64,000 bases of DNA from CAVQND01 sp049518415 (GTDB lineage: Bacteria > Verrucomicrobiota > Verrucomicrobiia > Limisphaerales > UBA8199), in contig JBEKRX010000020.1 of the NCBI GenBank assembly GCA_049518415.1, positions 17,334 through 81,333 of the forward strand, read 5' to 3'. Each line of letters begins with the position of its first letter. Positions within the stretch are counted from its first letter, which is position 1. The notes under the pieces were generated by a model. That model was not told the DNA's origin. It searched no databases and saw only the letters and a list, made by a program, of their open reading frames with translations. This document shows, piece after piece, positions 8,850 to 17,303 of the stretch. Both the position numbers and the translations under genes were made by a program.

Positions 8850-8923
8850 GGGACGCCGCAGCCCATTAGGTCCTTCCTGCCTCGGATGCAGATACGCCCC
8901 GGCTGAAAGGCGGGCGAGGTCAC
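8846..8923 (-). pseudogene. Remnant of a PQQ-propeller gene 3' end
   Basis: The minus strand reads SPAFQPGRICIRGRKDLMG then a stop, matching the end of the intact propeller gene at 10637-13234 (FQPGRIYIRGKQDLICF). By hand alignment 80 of 87 bases agree between 8837-8923 and 10628-10714, including bases beyond the stop codon. Nothing else of the gene remains. The stop codon of the remnant overlaps the stop codon of the isomerase on the opposite strand. Confidence 0.75.
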
Positions 8924-9000
8924 CCAATTATTGGGCTGACAAATAGAGGTCACCTACTTAGGATGCGGTCGTGAAGCTCGAATCCATCGAAAAAACCGGT

Positions 9001-10404
9001 ATGAACCACACCACTCGTCGTGAATTCCTCAAGACTTCCAGCAAGGTCATGGTCGGTGCCGCCTTGGCGTCAGCCGCTGCCCGGCCGGGCTACACGGCGG
9101 AAGACAATAGTATCCGGGTGGCCCTGGTCGGCTGCGGGGGACGGGGCACCGGGGCGGCCGCCAATGCACTCGCCACCAAGAGCAAAGGCCCCATCAAATT
9201 GGTGGCCATGGCGGACGTTTTCGAGGAGCGCCTGAGCCGGAGCTACGAAGCCCTCAAGAGCGCTGCCACTCGGGTCGAGGGCTCGGCCGATACCTGGCTG
9301 ATGGGCTTCGAGGCGGCCCAGGTGGAGGTGCCGCCCGAGCGGCGATTCCTTGGTTTTGACGCTTACCAGAAAGCGATGGACTGCCTGAAGGCCGGGGATG
9401 TCGTCGTCCTCACCGCGCCCGTGGCGTTTCGCTGGGTCCACTTCACCTACGCCATTGCCAAGGGTCTGAACGTGTTTATGGAGAAGCCGATTTCGCTGGA
9501 CGGGCCGACGACCCGGAGAATGCTCCAACTGGCTGAGGACGCTGCGAAGAAGAACCTGAAGGTCGGTGTGGGCCTGATGTGCCGCCATTGCAAAGCGCGC
9601 TGGGAACTTTATGACCGCATCAAACAAGGCCAGATCGGCGAGCTCACGACTCTAAGAAGCTACCGGCTGGTTGGCCCGGTGGGGTTCACCGGCCCCAAGC
9701 CGAAACAGATGAGCGAGCTGCTCTACCAAATTCAGAAATATCTCGGCTTCATGTGGGCCAGTGGCGGTGTCTTCCATGATTTTGTCGCGCACAACGTGGA
9801 CGAGTGTTGCTGGATGAAAGATGCCTGGCCCGTCCGCGCCGACGGCATGGGGTCGCGCTGCTATCGCGGCGACGCGGTGGATCAAAATTTCGATCACTAC
9901 TCGGTCGAGTACACCTTTGCTGAGGGCGCCAAGCTCTTCCTCAGCTCCCGGTACATGTCCGGCTGTCGTGAAGAATTCGCCAGCTACGTCCACGGCACCA
10001 AAGGCTCGGCGGTGATTTCGACCTTCATGCACACCCCCGCCAAGTGCCGCATTTTCAAAGGGCAAACGGTGACCCGGGCGGACATGACGTGGGCTTTCCC
10101 ACAGCCGGAGCCGAATCCCTATGAGCTTGAGTGGGACGACCTGGTCGAGGCCATTCGCCAGGACAAACCCTACAACGAAGTGAAACGCGGCGCCGAAGCC
10201 GCCCTGGTTGTAGCCATGGGCCGCAAAGCCGTCCATACCGGCCAGGCCGTCACGTTTGAAGAGATGCTCAATGATGGCCACGAGTTTGCGCCCGAGGTGG
10301 ACAAGTTCACAATGAATTCGCCAGCCCCGGTGCAATTGGGGCCCGACGGCCTTTATCCGGCGCCGCAACCGGGTCGGCTAAAGGGCCGCGAATATTCTCA
10401 ATAA
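9001..10404 (+). CDS. Tat-exported Gfo/Idh/MocA family oxidoreductase
   Basis: This is an NAD(P)-dependent sugar or inositol dehydrogenase-type protein of 467 residues. The ATG at 9001 starts MNHTTRREFLKTSS, a twin-arginine signal; the upstream GTG would bury that motif. The Rossmann fold begins IRVALVGCGGRGTGAA, and the catalytic EKP motif is in FMEKPISLDG, followed by a GRG/CRH region and the alpha/beta C-terminal domain. Many Tat-exported members bind the nicotinamide cofactor tightly (glucose-fructose oxidoreductase, GH109 alike), so it could work in the periplasm. It sits after the isomerase, 151 bp downstream, with a propeller-gene remnant in between. Confidence 0.88.
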   Translation: MNHTTRREFLKTSSKVMVGAALASAAARPGYTAEDNSIRVALVGCGGRGTGAAANALATKSKGPIKLVAMADVFEERLSRSYEALKSAATRVEGSADTWLMGFEAAQVEVPPERRFLGFDAYQKAMDCLKAGDVVVLTAPVAFRWVHFTYAIAKGLNVFMEKPISLDGPTTRRMLQLAEDAAKKNLKVGVGLMCRHCKARWELYDRIKQGQIGELTTLRSYRLVGPVGFTGPKPKQMSELLYQIQKYLGFMWASGGVFHDFVAHNVDECCWMKDAWPVRADGMGSRCYRGDAVDQNFDHYSVEYTFAEGAKLFLSSRYMSGCREEFASYVHGTKGSAVISTFMHTPAKCRIFKGQTVTRADMTWAFPQPEPNPYELEWDDLVEAIRQDKPYNEVKRGAEAALVVAMGRKAVHTGQAVTFEEMLNDGHEFAPEVDKFTMNSPAPVQLGPDGLYPAPQPGRLKGREYSQ

Positions 10405-10625
10405 CCCTTGCCGACGCGAACGCGAGAGCAGCCGGGCTGCTCCCACGTCTCCGGAGATCGTCTCGGCAGCCGCATTCCAGCGGATTCCACGTCCCGTCAG
10501 ATAGGCGATGTTCGCCAGGTGACAGCAGACTGTGGCTTTATGACTGTCCTCCAGGTCCAGGGGCGGTTGCTTTCCGGCCTTGACGCAATCGAGGAAGCGC
10601 CTCTGCCAGGGGCCGTCTTGTTCAC
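10378..10625 (-). pseudogene. C-terminal remnant of a second Gfo/Idh oxidoreductase
   Basis: The minus strand carries an open frame without a start, reading RRFLDCVKAGKQPPLDLED, then HLANIAYLTGRGIRWN and ARLLSRSRR before a TAG at 10378-10380. The FLDC, HLxNIA, GRxxxWN and AxxLLSRxxR blocks are the standard C-terminal end of a Gfo/Idh/MocA protein of the type common in Planctomycetes and Verrucomicrobia. The first about 350 residues are missing. It starts about 12 bp after the propeller-gene stop and runs tail to tail into the intact oxidoreductase at 9001-10404, whose 3' end it overlaps. Confidence 0.7.
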
Positions 10626-10636
10626 AGGGGAAGAGT

Positions 10637-13234
10637 CTAGGGGACGCCGAAGCAGATTAGGTCCTGCTTGCCTCGGATGTAGATACGCCCCGGCTGAAAG
10701 GCGGGCGAGGCCACACACTCCTGGCCGACTTCCGCGCGCCCCAGGAGCTCGAGGCGCTCCCCTGTGCCCAGAATGAACATCGTTCCAGAATCGCTCAGGA
10801 GATAAAGGCGATCGCCCGCAATGGTCGGAGAGGCCTGGAAGTGCGAGCCCGTATCTTGTTCCCACAATTTCACGCCGTCTTTCATCCGATAGCACAAAAC
10901 GCGGCCGTCGGAGTTGACCAGGAAGACCCGCTGCTCGGTGGCCACGGGGCTGCAGATGGCGGGCACATCATCTTCAACGGCCCACACTGCATGTGACTTC
11001 GTCACATCGCCGCGTCCATCCGCCCGCAAGGCGACGAACTTCCCGTCCACAGCCCCCGCCAGCACCAGTCCGGCGGCGTGGATCGGCGAAGGGACCACTT
11101 CGCCGCCCAGGAATTCGGCTCGCCAGAGCTCCGTTCCCGAGTCCGGAGCGTACGAAATCACCCAGGAGCCGCCACAGGTGATGAGTTGGTCCCGCCCCGC
11201 CAAGCGCGCGACATAGGGCGTGCTCCAGGAGGCAGGCACCGGTCGCCGGCTCTCCCAAACCGTTTGCCCGCTCTCGATGTCCACGGCAATGAGCTTGGAT
11301 GAATTGGCGTCTGGTTCACCCTGGTCGAGCTGGATCACCAGCAGGTTGCGCCAGCAGTCGAGCGAGGCGGCGTGCCCATAAGGGTTTTTCGGCAGGCCAA
11401 AGCTTCGGCTCCAGACTGGTTCACCGTCCAGGGTCAGGCAGGCCAGGTCGCCCGTGCCAAAGATGGCGCAAACGTGCTGGCCATCGACCACGGGTGTAGC
11501 GCCGGCCAGCATGAGTTTTGTCAGCTCTTCCAACCGGGGCCTCGGACCTCCGGGAGCGGGCAGGATTTCCCTTCGCCATTGGAGTCTGCCCGTCTCGGTG
11601 TCATAGCAGTAAACCTCACGTTTCTGCGGTGTGGCGCCTGTGAGAAAGAGCCGTTTGCCCCACAGCACCGGGGAACTGGGCGCCGTCACGGGGACTTCAG
11701 TTTTCCAGATGATCCCTCTGCCGCTGCTCACATCCCAGGACAAGGGAAGGTTGGTTGCCGCGGCTCTCCCCAGCCCGCCTGGACCTCGGAAACGCGGCCA
11801 CTCGAGGGTCGCAAATGTCTTGGAGTTGGTCCGGTCTGGATTCCACGTGGGCGCGCCTGTCTCCGCTTCCGAAACGGCGGCCTTTGGAGCCGACAGGTTC
11901 ACAGGCACAGCTTTGGAAGTTATGGCGGAGGAAGATTGGCTTGATGGGGCCTCGCGCGCGAGTTTTTCGGCCGGAACTGAGCCCGGGGGCGCGGTGATCT
12001 GCACAGACACTACATTTCCGGCCTTGTTGCGGCAGAACAAGCGTCCGTTGGAAAGCGCTGGAACAGACCAGGTGGGCCCCGGCAGAATCTGGGCCCGCAG
12101 CAGTTCGTGCCAGCCATCGGGCGAAGCCTGCCCCACCATCAACTCACCCGTCTCCCGCAGGACCAGGAGTTTGCCATCACAAGTAAGCACGTTGCCCCAA
12201 CCGACTCTTTCCCTGGTCCATTTGACTTCGCCGGTTCGCAAGTCGAGGCACTTGAGCAGGGATTTTTTCGAGTCGGTGCCCTGGTAATCGGTCCCAGTGT
12301 TATCCACGCCATAGATGTGCCCCTGCCAGATTACCGCATTGCAGTGGAGAGTCTGGTATTTCCTGCCTCGGTCCTCCCACAGTACCTGGGGGTTGAAGTC
12401 GCGCACCTCGAAAACGCCGCAACCTCGCGGCAGCGACGCGTTGGCCATGAAGACGACATTGCTCCAGACTACCGGGCCCACCCAGCAATAGCCCCAGGTG
12501 TGATGACGCCAAAGTTGCCGCCCGGATATGGCTTCGGCCCCCATAATAGAGCCGCCGCCGGAGAAGACCACCCAGTCCAGGCCTTCGACGGTCGTGAGGA
12601 CTGGCGAGCCGCAGGTCACCTCGCCTCCGGCGAGTTTCCAAACAGCATTGCCATTAGTCTTATTGAGCGCCATGTACGATGCTCCGGAAGCATTTACCTC
12701 CAGGATGAGCAGGTCGCGATAGACCACCGGCGAACAGCAATACCCATAAACCGGAAGCCGGCCCTGAAAGTCCTTGCCCAAATGCCGCGACCAGATCACC
12801 GTTCCCGTGGTTGCATCCAGGCAAAACAATTGGCCTTCTACGCCCAGAGTGTACACGCGCCCTCCCTCGACCGTCGGCGTCGAACGCGGACCGTCGAACA
12901 GCACATCCTGGGAAACGCAGCTCGCGCCATCATAGGCGTATCTCCACAGTTCTTTCCCCGCGCCGGCATCGAAGCAAAACACCGTGTCCGTTCCCCGGTT
13001 GGGGCCCGATTTTTGGTGGCCCAGGGTGTAGGCCTTGCCGTTAGCGATTGCCAACGATGAGCAGCCCACACCCACCGACGAGGTCCACATGGGAACAGGC
13101 TCACGCAACCAAACCACGTTCGTTTCCCTTGAGATTCCATTCCGGCCCGGGCCGAGCCATTGCGGCCAATCGTCGGCGTGGGCGAGCACGCAGTTCGTCA
13201 GACAAAAGGCGAAGTAAAGCAAGGCACTCTTCAT
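10637..13234 (-). CDS. Secreted double PQQ-like beta-propeller protein
   Basis: This is an 865-residue exported protein made of two tandem PQQ/BamB-like propellers. The ATG at 13234 begins a signal peptide ending near ALAHADD. Each half opens with a matching tag: WPQWLGPGRNG near residue 24 and WPRFRGPGGLG near residue 480; both are followed by repeats of the blade motif GxxxW (GKELWRYA, GTVIWSRHL, GQTVWESRR, GVKLWEQD). A Ser/Ala/Pro-rich linker separates them. No catalytic Asp/Glu pair of quinoprotein dehydrogenases is evident, so a scaffold or binding role is likelier than alcohol oxidation. Its ATG overlaps the stop of the GH38-like gene (TGATG), so translation is probably coupled. Confidence 0.85.
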   Translation of the reverse strand: MKSALLYFAFCLTNCVLAHADDWPQWLGPGRNGISRETNVVWLREPVPMWTSSVGVGCSSLAIANGKAYTLGHQKSGPNRGTDTVFCFDAGAGKELWRYAYDGASCVSQDVLFDGPRSTPTVEGGRVYTLGVEGQLFCLDATTGTVIWSRHLGKDFQGRLPVYGYCCSPVVYRDLLILEVNASGASYMALNKTNGNAVWKLAGGEVTCGSPVLTTVEGLDWVVFSGGGSIMGAEAISGRQLWRHHTWGYCWVGPVVWSNVVFMANASLPRGCGVFEVRDFNPQVLWEDRGRKYQTLHCNAVIWQGHIYGVDNTGTDYQGTDSKKSLLKCLDLRTGEVKWTRERVGWGNVLTCDGKLLVLRETGELMVGQASPDGWHELLRAQILPGPTWSVPALSNGRLFCRNKAGNVVSVQITAPPGSVPAEKLAREAPSSQSSSAITSKAVPVNLSAPKAAVSEAETGAPTWNPDRTNSKTFATLEWPRFRGPGGLGRAAATNLPLSWDVSSGRGIIWKTEVPVTAPSSPVLWGKRLFLTGATPQKREVYCYDTETGRLQWRREILPAPGGPRPRLEELTKLMLAGATPVVDGQHVCAIFGTGDLACLTLDGEPVWSRSFGLPKNPYGHAASLDCWRNLLVIQLDQGEPDANSSKLIAVDIESGQTVWESRRPVPASWSTPYVARLAGRDQLITCGGSWVISYAPDSGTELWRAEFLGGEVVPSPIHAAGLVLAGAVDGKFVALRADGRGDVTKSHAVWAVEDDVPAICSPVATEQRVFLVNSDGRVLCYRMKDGVKLWEQDTGSHFQASPTIAGDRLYLLSDSGTMFILGTGERLELLGRAEVGQECVASPAFQPGRIYIRGKQDLICFGVP

Positions 13235-15828
13235 CAGCGCTCCCATTGAACCGCCATGAAACCGTGGGGCCGGGGGAACAGTTCCATACCGCTCCGCACC
13301 GGATGAAACGGGCCTCGCGGCCGCTCCAGCAGGTCCGTCGGCATCGCCCGGCGCGCCTCGGGTATCACGAGCCGCATTGGCGCTGAGAGGCCGGCCGTCT
13401 CCCACACCCGCACCAGCAGTCCCGTGCTTCGCGGATCATCGACGGGTTTCAAGCAGGTCACTACCGCGCGCTCTGGATTGATGTAAAGCAGAGGACGGTT
13501 CAGCCAGCGTCCGGGCAAACGGCCCTTGGCATAAACCACCGGCGCTTGAACTGACCGGCTCCAAGCCATCGCGGCGGCGTTGTCGTAGCCGGAGGCGTGC
13601 GCGCGCAGGCGGTAGCGAAAACGGAAGTGCCTCACCCCAGCCTGGTCCTGGGTGACCTCCTTCCAGTTCTGATCGTTGCCCAAGGGTTCGAAGGCGGGAG
13701 CACCCTGGTCGAATCGCAGCATGAAGGCATCAATCGGTGAAAGGGTTACACCGGCGCGTGTATGGGCGGGCGAAACGTCCAGAAATCCCTGCACGGCGAA
13801 CCGCCGAGGATCGGCGCCCGGCAATAAATCGCCCTCGGGTTGAGGTGCCGGACAAATGACCGCACCCGTCGTCTCGAGATGGCAGTCCCTGGGCGCGCCG
13901 CCGAGCGGGAAAAAGTGGAGCAGGCGCTGCTCATTGGTGCTCGGGGGCTTCTCAAGCTGCACGTCGATATCGACCCGGTCGAGTTCGGCATAAAGGATGA
14001 TGTCGTTGGTGACACGAATGGGCCCCAGGTCGCCGCTGATCCGCAGACTCGCAAAGACGGGCCCGGAAGCGGCTACGGCGATCGCAGTCCTTTCGAACCT
14101 GTGTTCCGTGCCGTCGAAGAACACCGCCTGGCCAAGGATGCGCTTTCCAGCCGGATGGACCAACTCCTGGCCTGTGCCCTTGTGAACGAGGCTGGCAATG
14201 CCCGAGCCATCTCCGGCCACGCCGAGCTTATAAAAGGAGCCCTCAATCTCTGCGGCGCTCGCTTTGAAGGGAACAGATTTCGGCACTGGTGCTTTGGGAG
14301 TGAAAACGAACTCGCGGAAGCCGAACGGAGGGATCCCCTTTGCCACAAAGGTCACCCGGCGTCCGTTTTCGCCTTCATCAAACTGGGCCGGGATGACCTG
14401 GCCCGAACCCGCAATGCCCCGCACCCGCGGCGGCGCGCCGCACACAACGAGCACATCGTTGGTAAAGCTCAAGGGGTTGAACACGGTGATGAAACGCTCA
14501 TCCTCTCGGAGCCCCAGGCCCTTCCAGGCCTGCTGTGTAAGACCTCGACTGATGGCGCCCAGCCCCTCGGCCCAACGTTGCCGCAGCTCGGCATTGTGTC
14601 GCTTGTTCTTCAGGTCGGTGCCGTTCCACGCATGGTCCGAGAGCATGGCCCAAAACCATTCGGCCTGCTCGCGATTGGCCCGGGTGGCAGCCGTTAGCCC
14701 GCGATGCTCCAGGACTGCCAGGGCCACGAGTGACTCCGCCGCGACATAGCAGCGTTCCTGTGCCCGCAGCTCCGCCACGGTCCTGGCGAGACTCACCGGC
14801 CACAGCTCCCAGGAATGGCCAAAACACCCACGCAGAACCGGCAGGAACGGGGAACTCGCTTCGACTGCGTCCACCTCGGCACAGAACTGGGCCAAGGTGC
14901 CGTTGACCAACCGCACGGGATTGGTTCCGGCGGCATTGTATTGCCGCAGGGCCTCCGAGAAGCCGCGAGTTTGTTTCCAGCTTTCCGGTGAAATGTCGGA
15001 ATGCGTGCCGCTGGCCAGGATAGTGGGAACCGGGTAAGCCGCGCCGAGCTGCCGGTAATGCGGCCACCATTCGTTGATGATCCTGGCGGGTTCTCGGAGC
15101 AGAAGCGCCCCCTGCGCATAGTTCGCCCGCGAACTGGCCCAGGCATCCATAATCACCCGCACCTCGTTGCCATCCGGACCTGCCCATCGAAAGAGGGGTG
15201 GATTCCTCAGTGCCTTGAACGCGCAATCGTAATCGAGAAACGGATTGGAGACCCAGCGCACTCCGCAGCCGGCGAGCAATGAGGCCATGCCCCAGGGCAG
15301 CGAAGGCAGCTCAATGTGCTCCGCCACCTCCAGGCGGATGTTCCACTCGCGCTCCAGCCGGCGAGCGGGGTACAACGTGCGGAGCGCGCCTTCCACGCTC
15401 TGGAAGCCCCACAGGGAATTGCAGAGGAACGGACTGACACAGACCCGCCCTTCCCGGATGCGGCGTGCCAGCTCCTCCTTGCGGGCCGGGTAACGGGCCA
15501 CGAAGTCCAGTGCCTCCTGTGTGGTGGCCAGGTTGAAATGGTCCCGGCTCTCCGGCGGGCCGTTGTCGGTGCGCTGCATCTCGTCCAAATGCGAACGCAC
15601 CAGGTCGGCGAAGGCCTGGCGGGTTTGCTCTTCGGTCCAGCCCCACGTCACGTCGGGACAGGTGTCGTTGGCAACCAGGACCCGCTCGCCCGTTCGGGGC
15701 GGCGTCGCATCCGTTGCTTGAGACAGACCGGCCACCAACTCCAGGCTGAGGAAACCAGCCAGCAGGTGAGCTACGGTGCGGCCCGTGCCAGTGCGACAGC
15801 AGATCCGGCGAATGCCCCGGGATTTCAT
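13234..15828 (-). CDS. Secreted GH38-like alpha-mannosidase family protein
   Basis: This is an 864-residue exported enzyme with the layout of GH38 alpha-mannosidases: a 7-stranded N-terminal domain, the helical middle domain (DHAWNGTDLKNKRH) and a long beta-sandwich C-terminal domain. The ATG at 15828 gives a basic, hydrophobic signal peptide; the 69 upstream residues in the frame look non-coding. The N-terminal metal motif reads DTCPDVTWGW, where canonical enzymes have His-x-Asp; the His is replaced by Cys while the Asp is kept. This may alter the zinc site or the substrate. The stop codon overlaps the start of the propeller protein gene, so the two act together. Substrate is unknown; mannosidase activity is only the family default. 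Confidence 0.7.
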   Translation of the reverse strand: MKSRGIRRICCRTGTGRTVAHLLAGFLSLELVAGLSQATDATPPRTGERVLVANDTCPDVTWGWTEEQTRQAFADLVRSHLDEMQRTDNGPPESRDHFNLATTQEALDFVARYPARKEELARRIREGRVCVSPFLCNSLWGFQSVEGALRTLYPARRLEREWNIRLEVAEHIELPSLPWGMASLLAGCGVRWVSNPFLDYDCAFKALRNPPLFRWAGPDGNEVRVIMDAWASSRANYAQGALLLREPARIINEWWPHYRQLGAAYPVPTILASGTHSDISPESWKQTRGFSEALRQYNAAGTNPVRLVNGTLAQFCAEVDAVEASSPFLPVLRGCFGHSWELWPVSLARTVAELRAQERCYVAAESLVALAVLEHRGLTAATRANREQAEWFWAMLSDHAWNGTDLKNKRHNAELRQRWAEGLGAISRGLTQQAWKGLGLREDERFITVFNPLSFTNDVLVVCGAPPRVRGIAGSGQVIPAQFDEGENGRRVTFVAKGIPPFGFREFVFTPKAPVPKSVPFKASAAEIEGSFYKLGVAGDGSGIASLVHKGTGQELVHPAGKRILGQAVFFDGTEHRFERTAIAVAASGPVFASLRISGDLGPIRVTNDIILYAELDRVDIDVQLEKPPSTNEQRLLHFFPLGGAPRDCHLETTGAVICPAPQPEGDLLPGADPRRFAVQGFLDVSPAHTRAGVTLSPIDAFMLRFDQGAPAFEPLGNDQNWKEVTQDQAGVRHFRFRYRLRAHASGYDNAAAMAWSRSVQAPVVYAKGRLPGRWLNRPLLYINPERAVVTCLKPVDDPRSTGLLVRVWETAGLSAPMRLVIPEARRAMPTDLLERPRGPFHPVRSGMELFPRPHGFMAVQWER

Positions 15829-16190
15829 CAGAGTTGTATCGCGGCGATTCTTGCACAAGTCCGCGAGCGCGTGAAGCGCCTTCTTGCTTCGAAATGGCTC
15901 GCCCTCCGACCTGAGCGACTGGGGCGGCGGCCGTGTGCACGCGTGCAGGCCGCCGCCCGGCCGAAGCTGCAGCGGAGGACTCGGCCGCGCCAAAGCCAAT
16001 CGCGCTTGACTGGCCGGGACCGCAGTTCGATCCACGGCGTCCCGAAGGGTTTGCCAATTTCATTGCCAAACACCGTCAGTGGATGTTACGCCTAATGGAA
16101 CGGCAATTCGGCCGACGCCCTTCGCTCTCGAGCCCGCGGATGGCTGAAGGAATGCAATGACGGCGGCGTCTATTGAAAGATGAACCGCAA
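15829..16190. other. Divergent intergenic region
   Basis: These 362 bp separate the GH38-like gene (minus) from thuA-like (plus) and must hold both promoters. A plus-strand frame 15933-16160 ends with a basic helical segment (FIAKHRQWMLRLMERQF) that could be the tail of a lost gene, but I recognise no family and there is no convincing start. No terminator or operator stands out. Confidence 0.3.
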
Positions 16191-17168
16191 ATGAAACGCA
16201 TCACTCTGGTCTCAGCTTTTTTCCTCGCCGTTGCGTGGGCGCTGCCCGGGGCCGAAGAAATCCCGGCGGAGCGCGCCCGGCAAATCTACGACGCGGCCCC
16301 GGCCAAACCCCGCGTGGCACCCCAAAAGCCCCGGCGTGTGCTCATCTGGAACACGCCGGCGCACCTGATGGAGAAGGATCCCCACAAGGGGTACTGCATC
16401 CCCTACGGCGCCGCCGCGCTGGAGGCCATCGGCAGGAAGACCGGCGCATTCGAACCGGTCGTCAGCGGCGACCTTGCGCTATATTTGCCCGAGAACATCC
16501 GCCAGTTTGACGCCATCGTGATGAACAACAGCTCCGGTCCGTGGATCACGCCCACGGACGCAGACATGGTGAGGGACGCCTTTAAGAAGCGCGGTGCGGA
16601 CAAGGCCTCGGTCGAGCAGGTGGTGCGCAAAAGCCTGCTGGACTACGTCACCAATGGCGGCGGCGTGGTGTCGCTGCATTTCGCTATCGCTGCCAACGCG
16701 CACTGGCCGGAGTTTAAGGAGTTGCTCGGCGGCAAGTTCATCGGGCATCCCTGGAATGAGGAAATCGGCGTCACCGTCGAGGAAGCAACTCATCCGCTGG
16801 TGGCGGCCTTTGGCGGAAAAGACTTCCGCATCGCCGACGAGATCTACGAATACGGTGAGCCTTACGACCGGGGCAAATTGCGCGTTCTCCTGTCCCTCGA
16901 TCCCGCGAGGTCCAACATGGGGGTGAAGTGGATCAACCGGAAGGACAACGATTTCGCATTGGCGTGGGTGAAAACCTGCGGCAAGGGCCGGGTCTTCAAC
17001 ACCTCGTTCGGGCACCGCACGGAGCTCTTCTGGGACCCGCGCGTGCTCCAGTTCTACGCGGACGCGATCCAATTTGCGACCGGCGACCTCGCAGCGCCGG
17101 CGGCCCCGCGCGCCGACCGTCCCGTGCGCCAGAGCTTACCGGCCAAACCACCGGGGAGATCCGCATGA
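16191..17168 (+). CDS. Secreted ThuA-domain protein
   Basis: This is a 325-residue exported protein with a ThuA (trehalose utilisation, class I amidotransferase-like fold) domain. The ATG at 16191 opens a signal peptide ending around WALPGAE; a TTG six codons earlier is less likely. Domain landmarks are RVLIWNTP, FDAIVMNNSSGPW, YVTNGGGVVSLHFA with the His seen in ThuA proteins, and GKGRVFNTSFGHR near the end. ThuA/ThuB of rhizobia oxidise and process trehalose to 3-keto sugars, and ThuA proteins often travel with Gfo/Idh oxidoreductases, as here (the next gene). Its biochemical role outside rhizobia is not established. It heads a plus-strand block of six genes. Confidence 0.88.
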   Translation: MKRITLVSAFFLAVAWALPGAEEIPAERARQIYDAAPAKPRVAPQKPRRVLIWNTPAHLMEKDPHKGYCIPYGAAALEAIGRKTGAFEPVVSGDLALYLPENIRQFDAIVMNNSSGPWITPTDADMVRDAFKKRGADKASVEQVVRKSLLDYVTNGGGVVSLHFAIAANAHWPEFKELLGGKFIGHPWNEEIGVTVEEATHPLVAAFGGKDFRIADEIYEYGEPYDRGKLRVLLSLDPARSNMGVKWINRKDNDFALAWVKTCGKGRVFNTSFGHRTELFWDPRVLQFYADAIQFATGDLAAPAAPRADRPVRQSLPAKPPGRSA

Positions 17169-17303
17169 CGGAGAACAATTTCCTGGTGTGGAAGGACGAG
17201 GGATGTCTATCTGCGCAGGCTATGAGCCGGCCCGGAACAAACCGATGCCAGAGACGACTCAAGTCGTTTCAACGGAAACGGTTCTCAGGAACGTCCTAAT
17301 TTT

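Noticed and set aside
10637..13234. Quinoprotein alcohol dehydrogenase
   Set aside because: Propeller motifs are present, but the catalytic and disulfide features of PQQ dehydrogenases are not visible.
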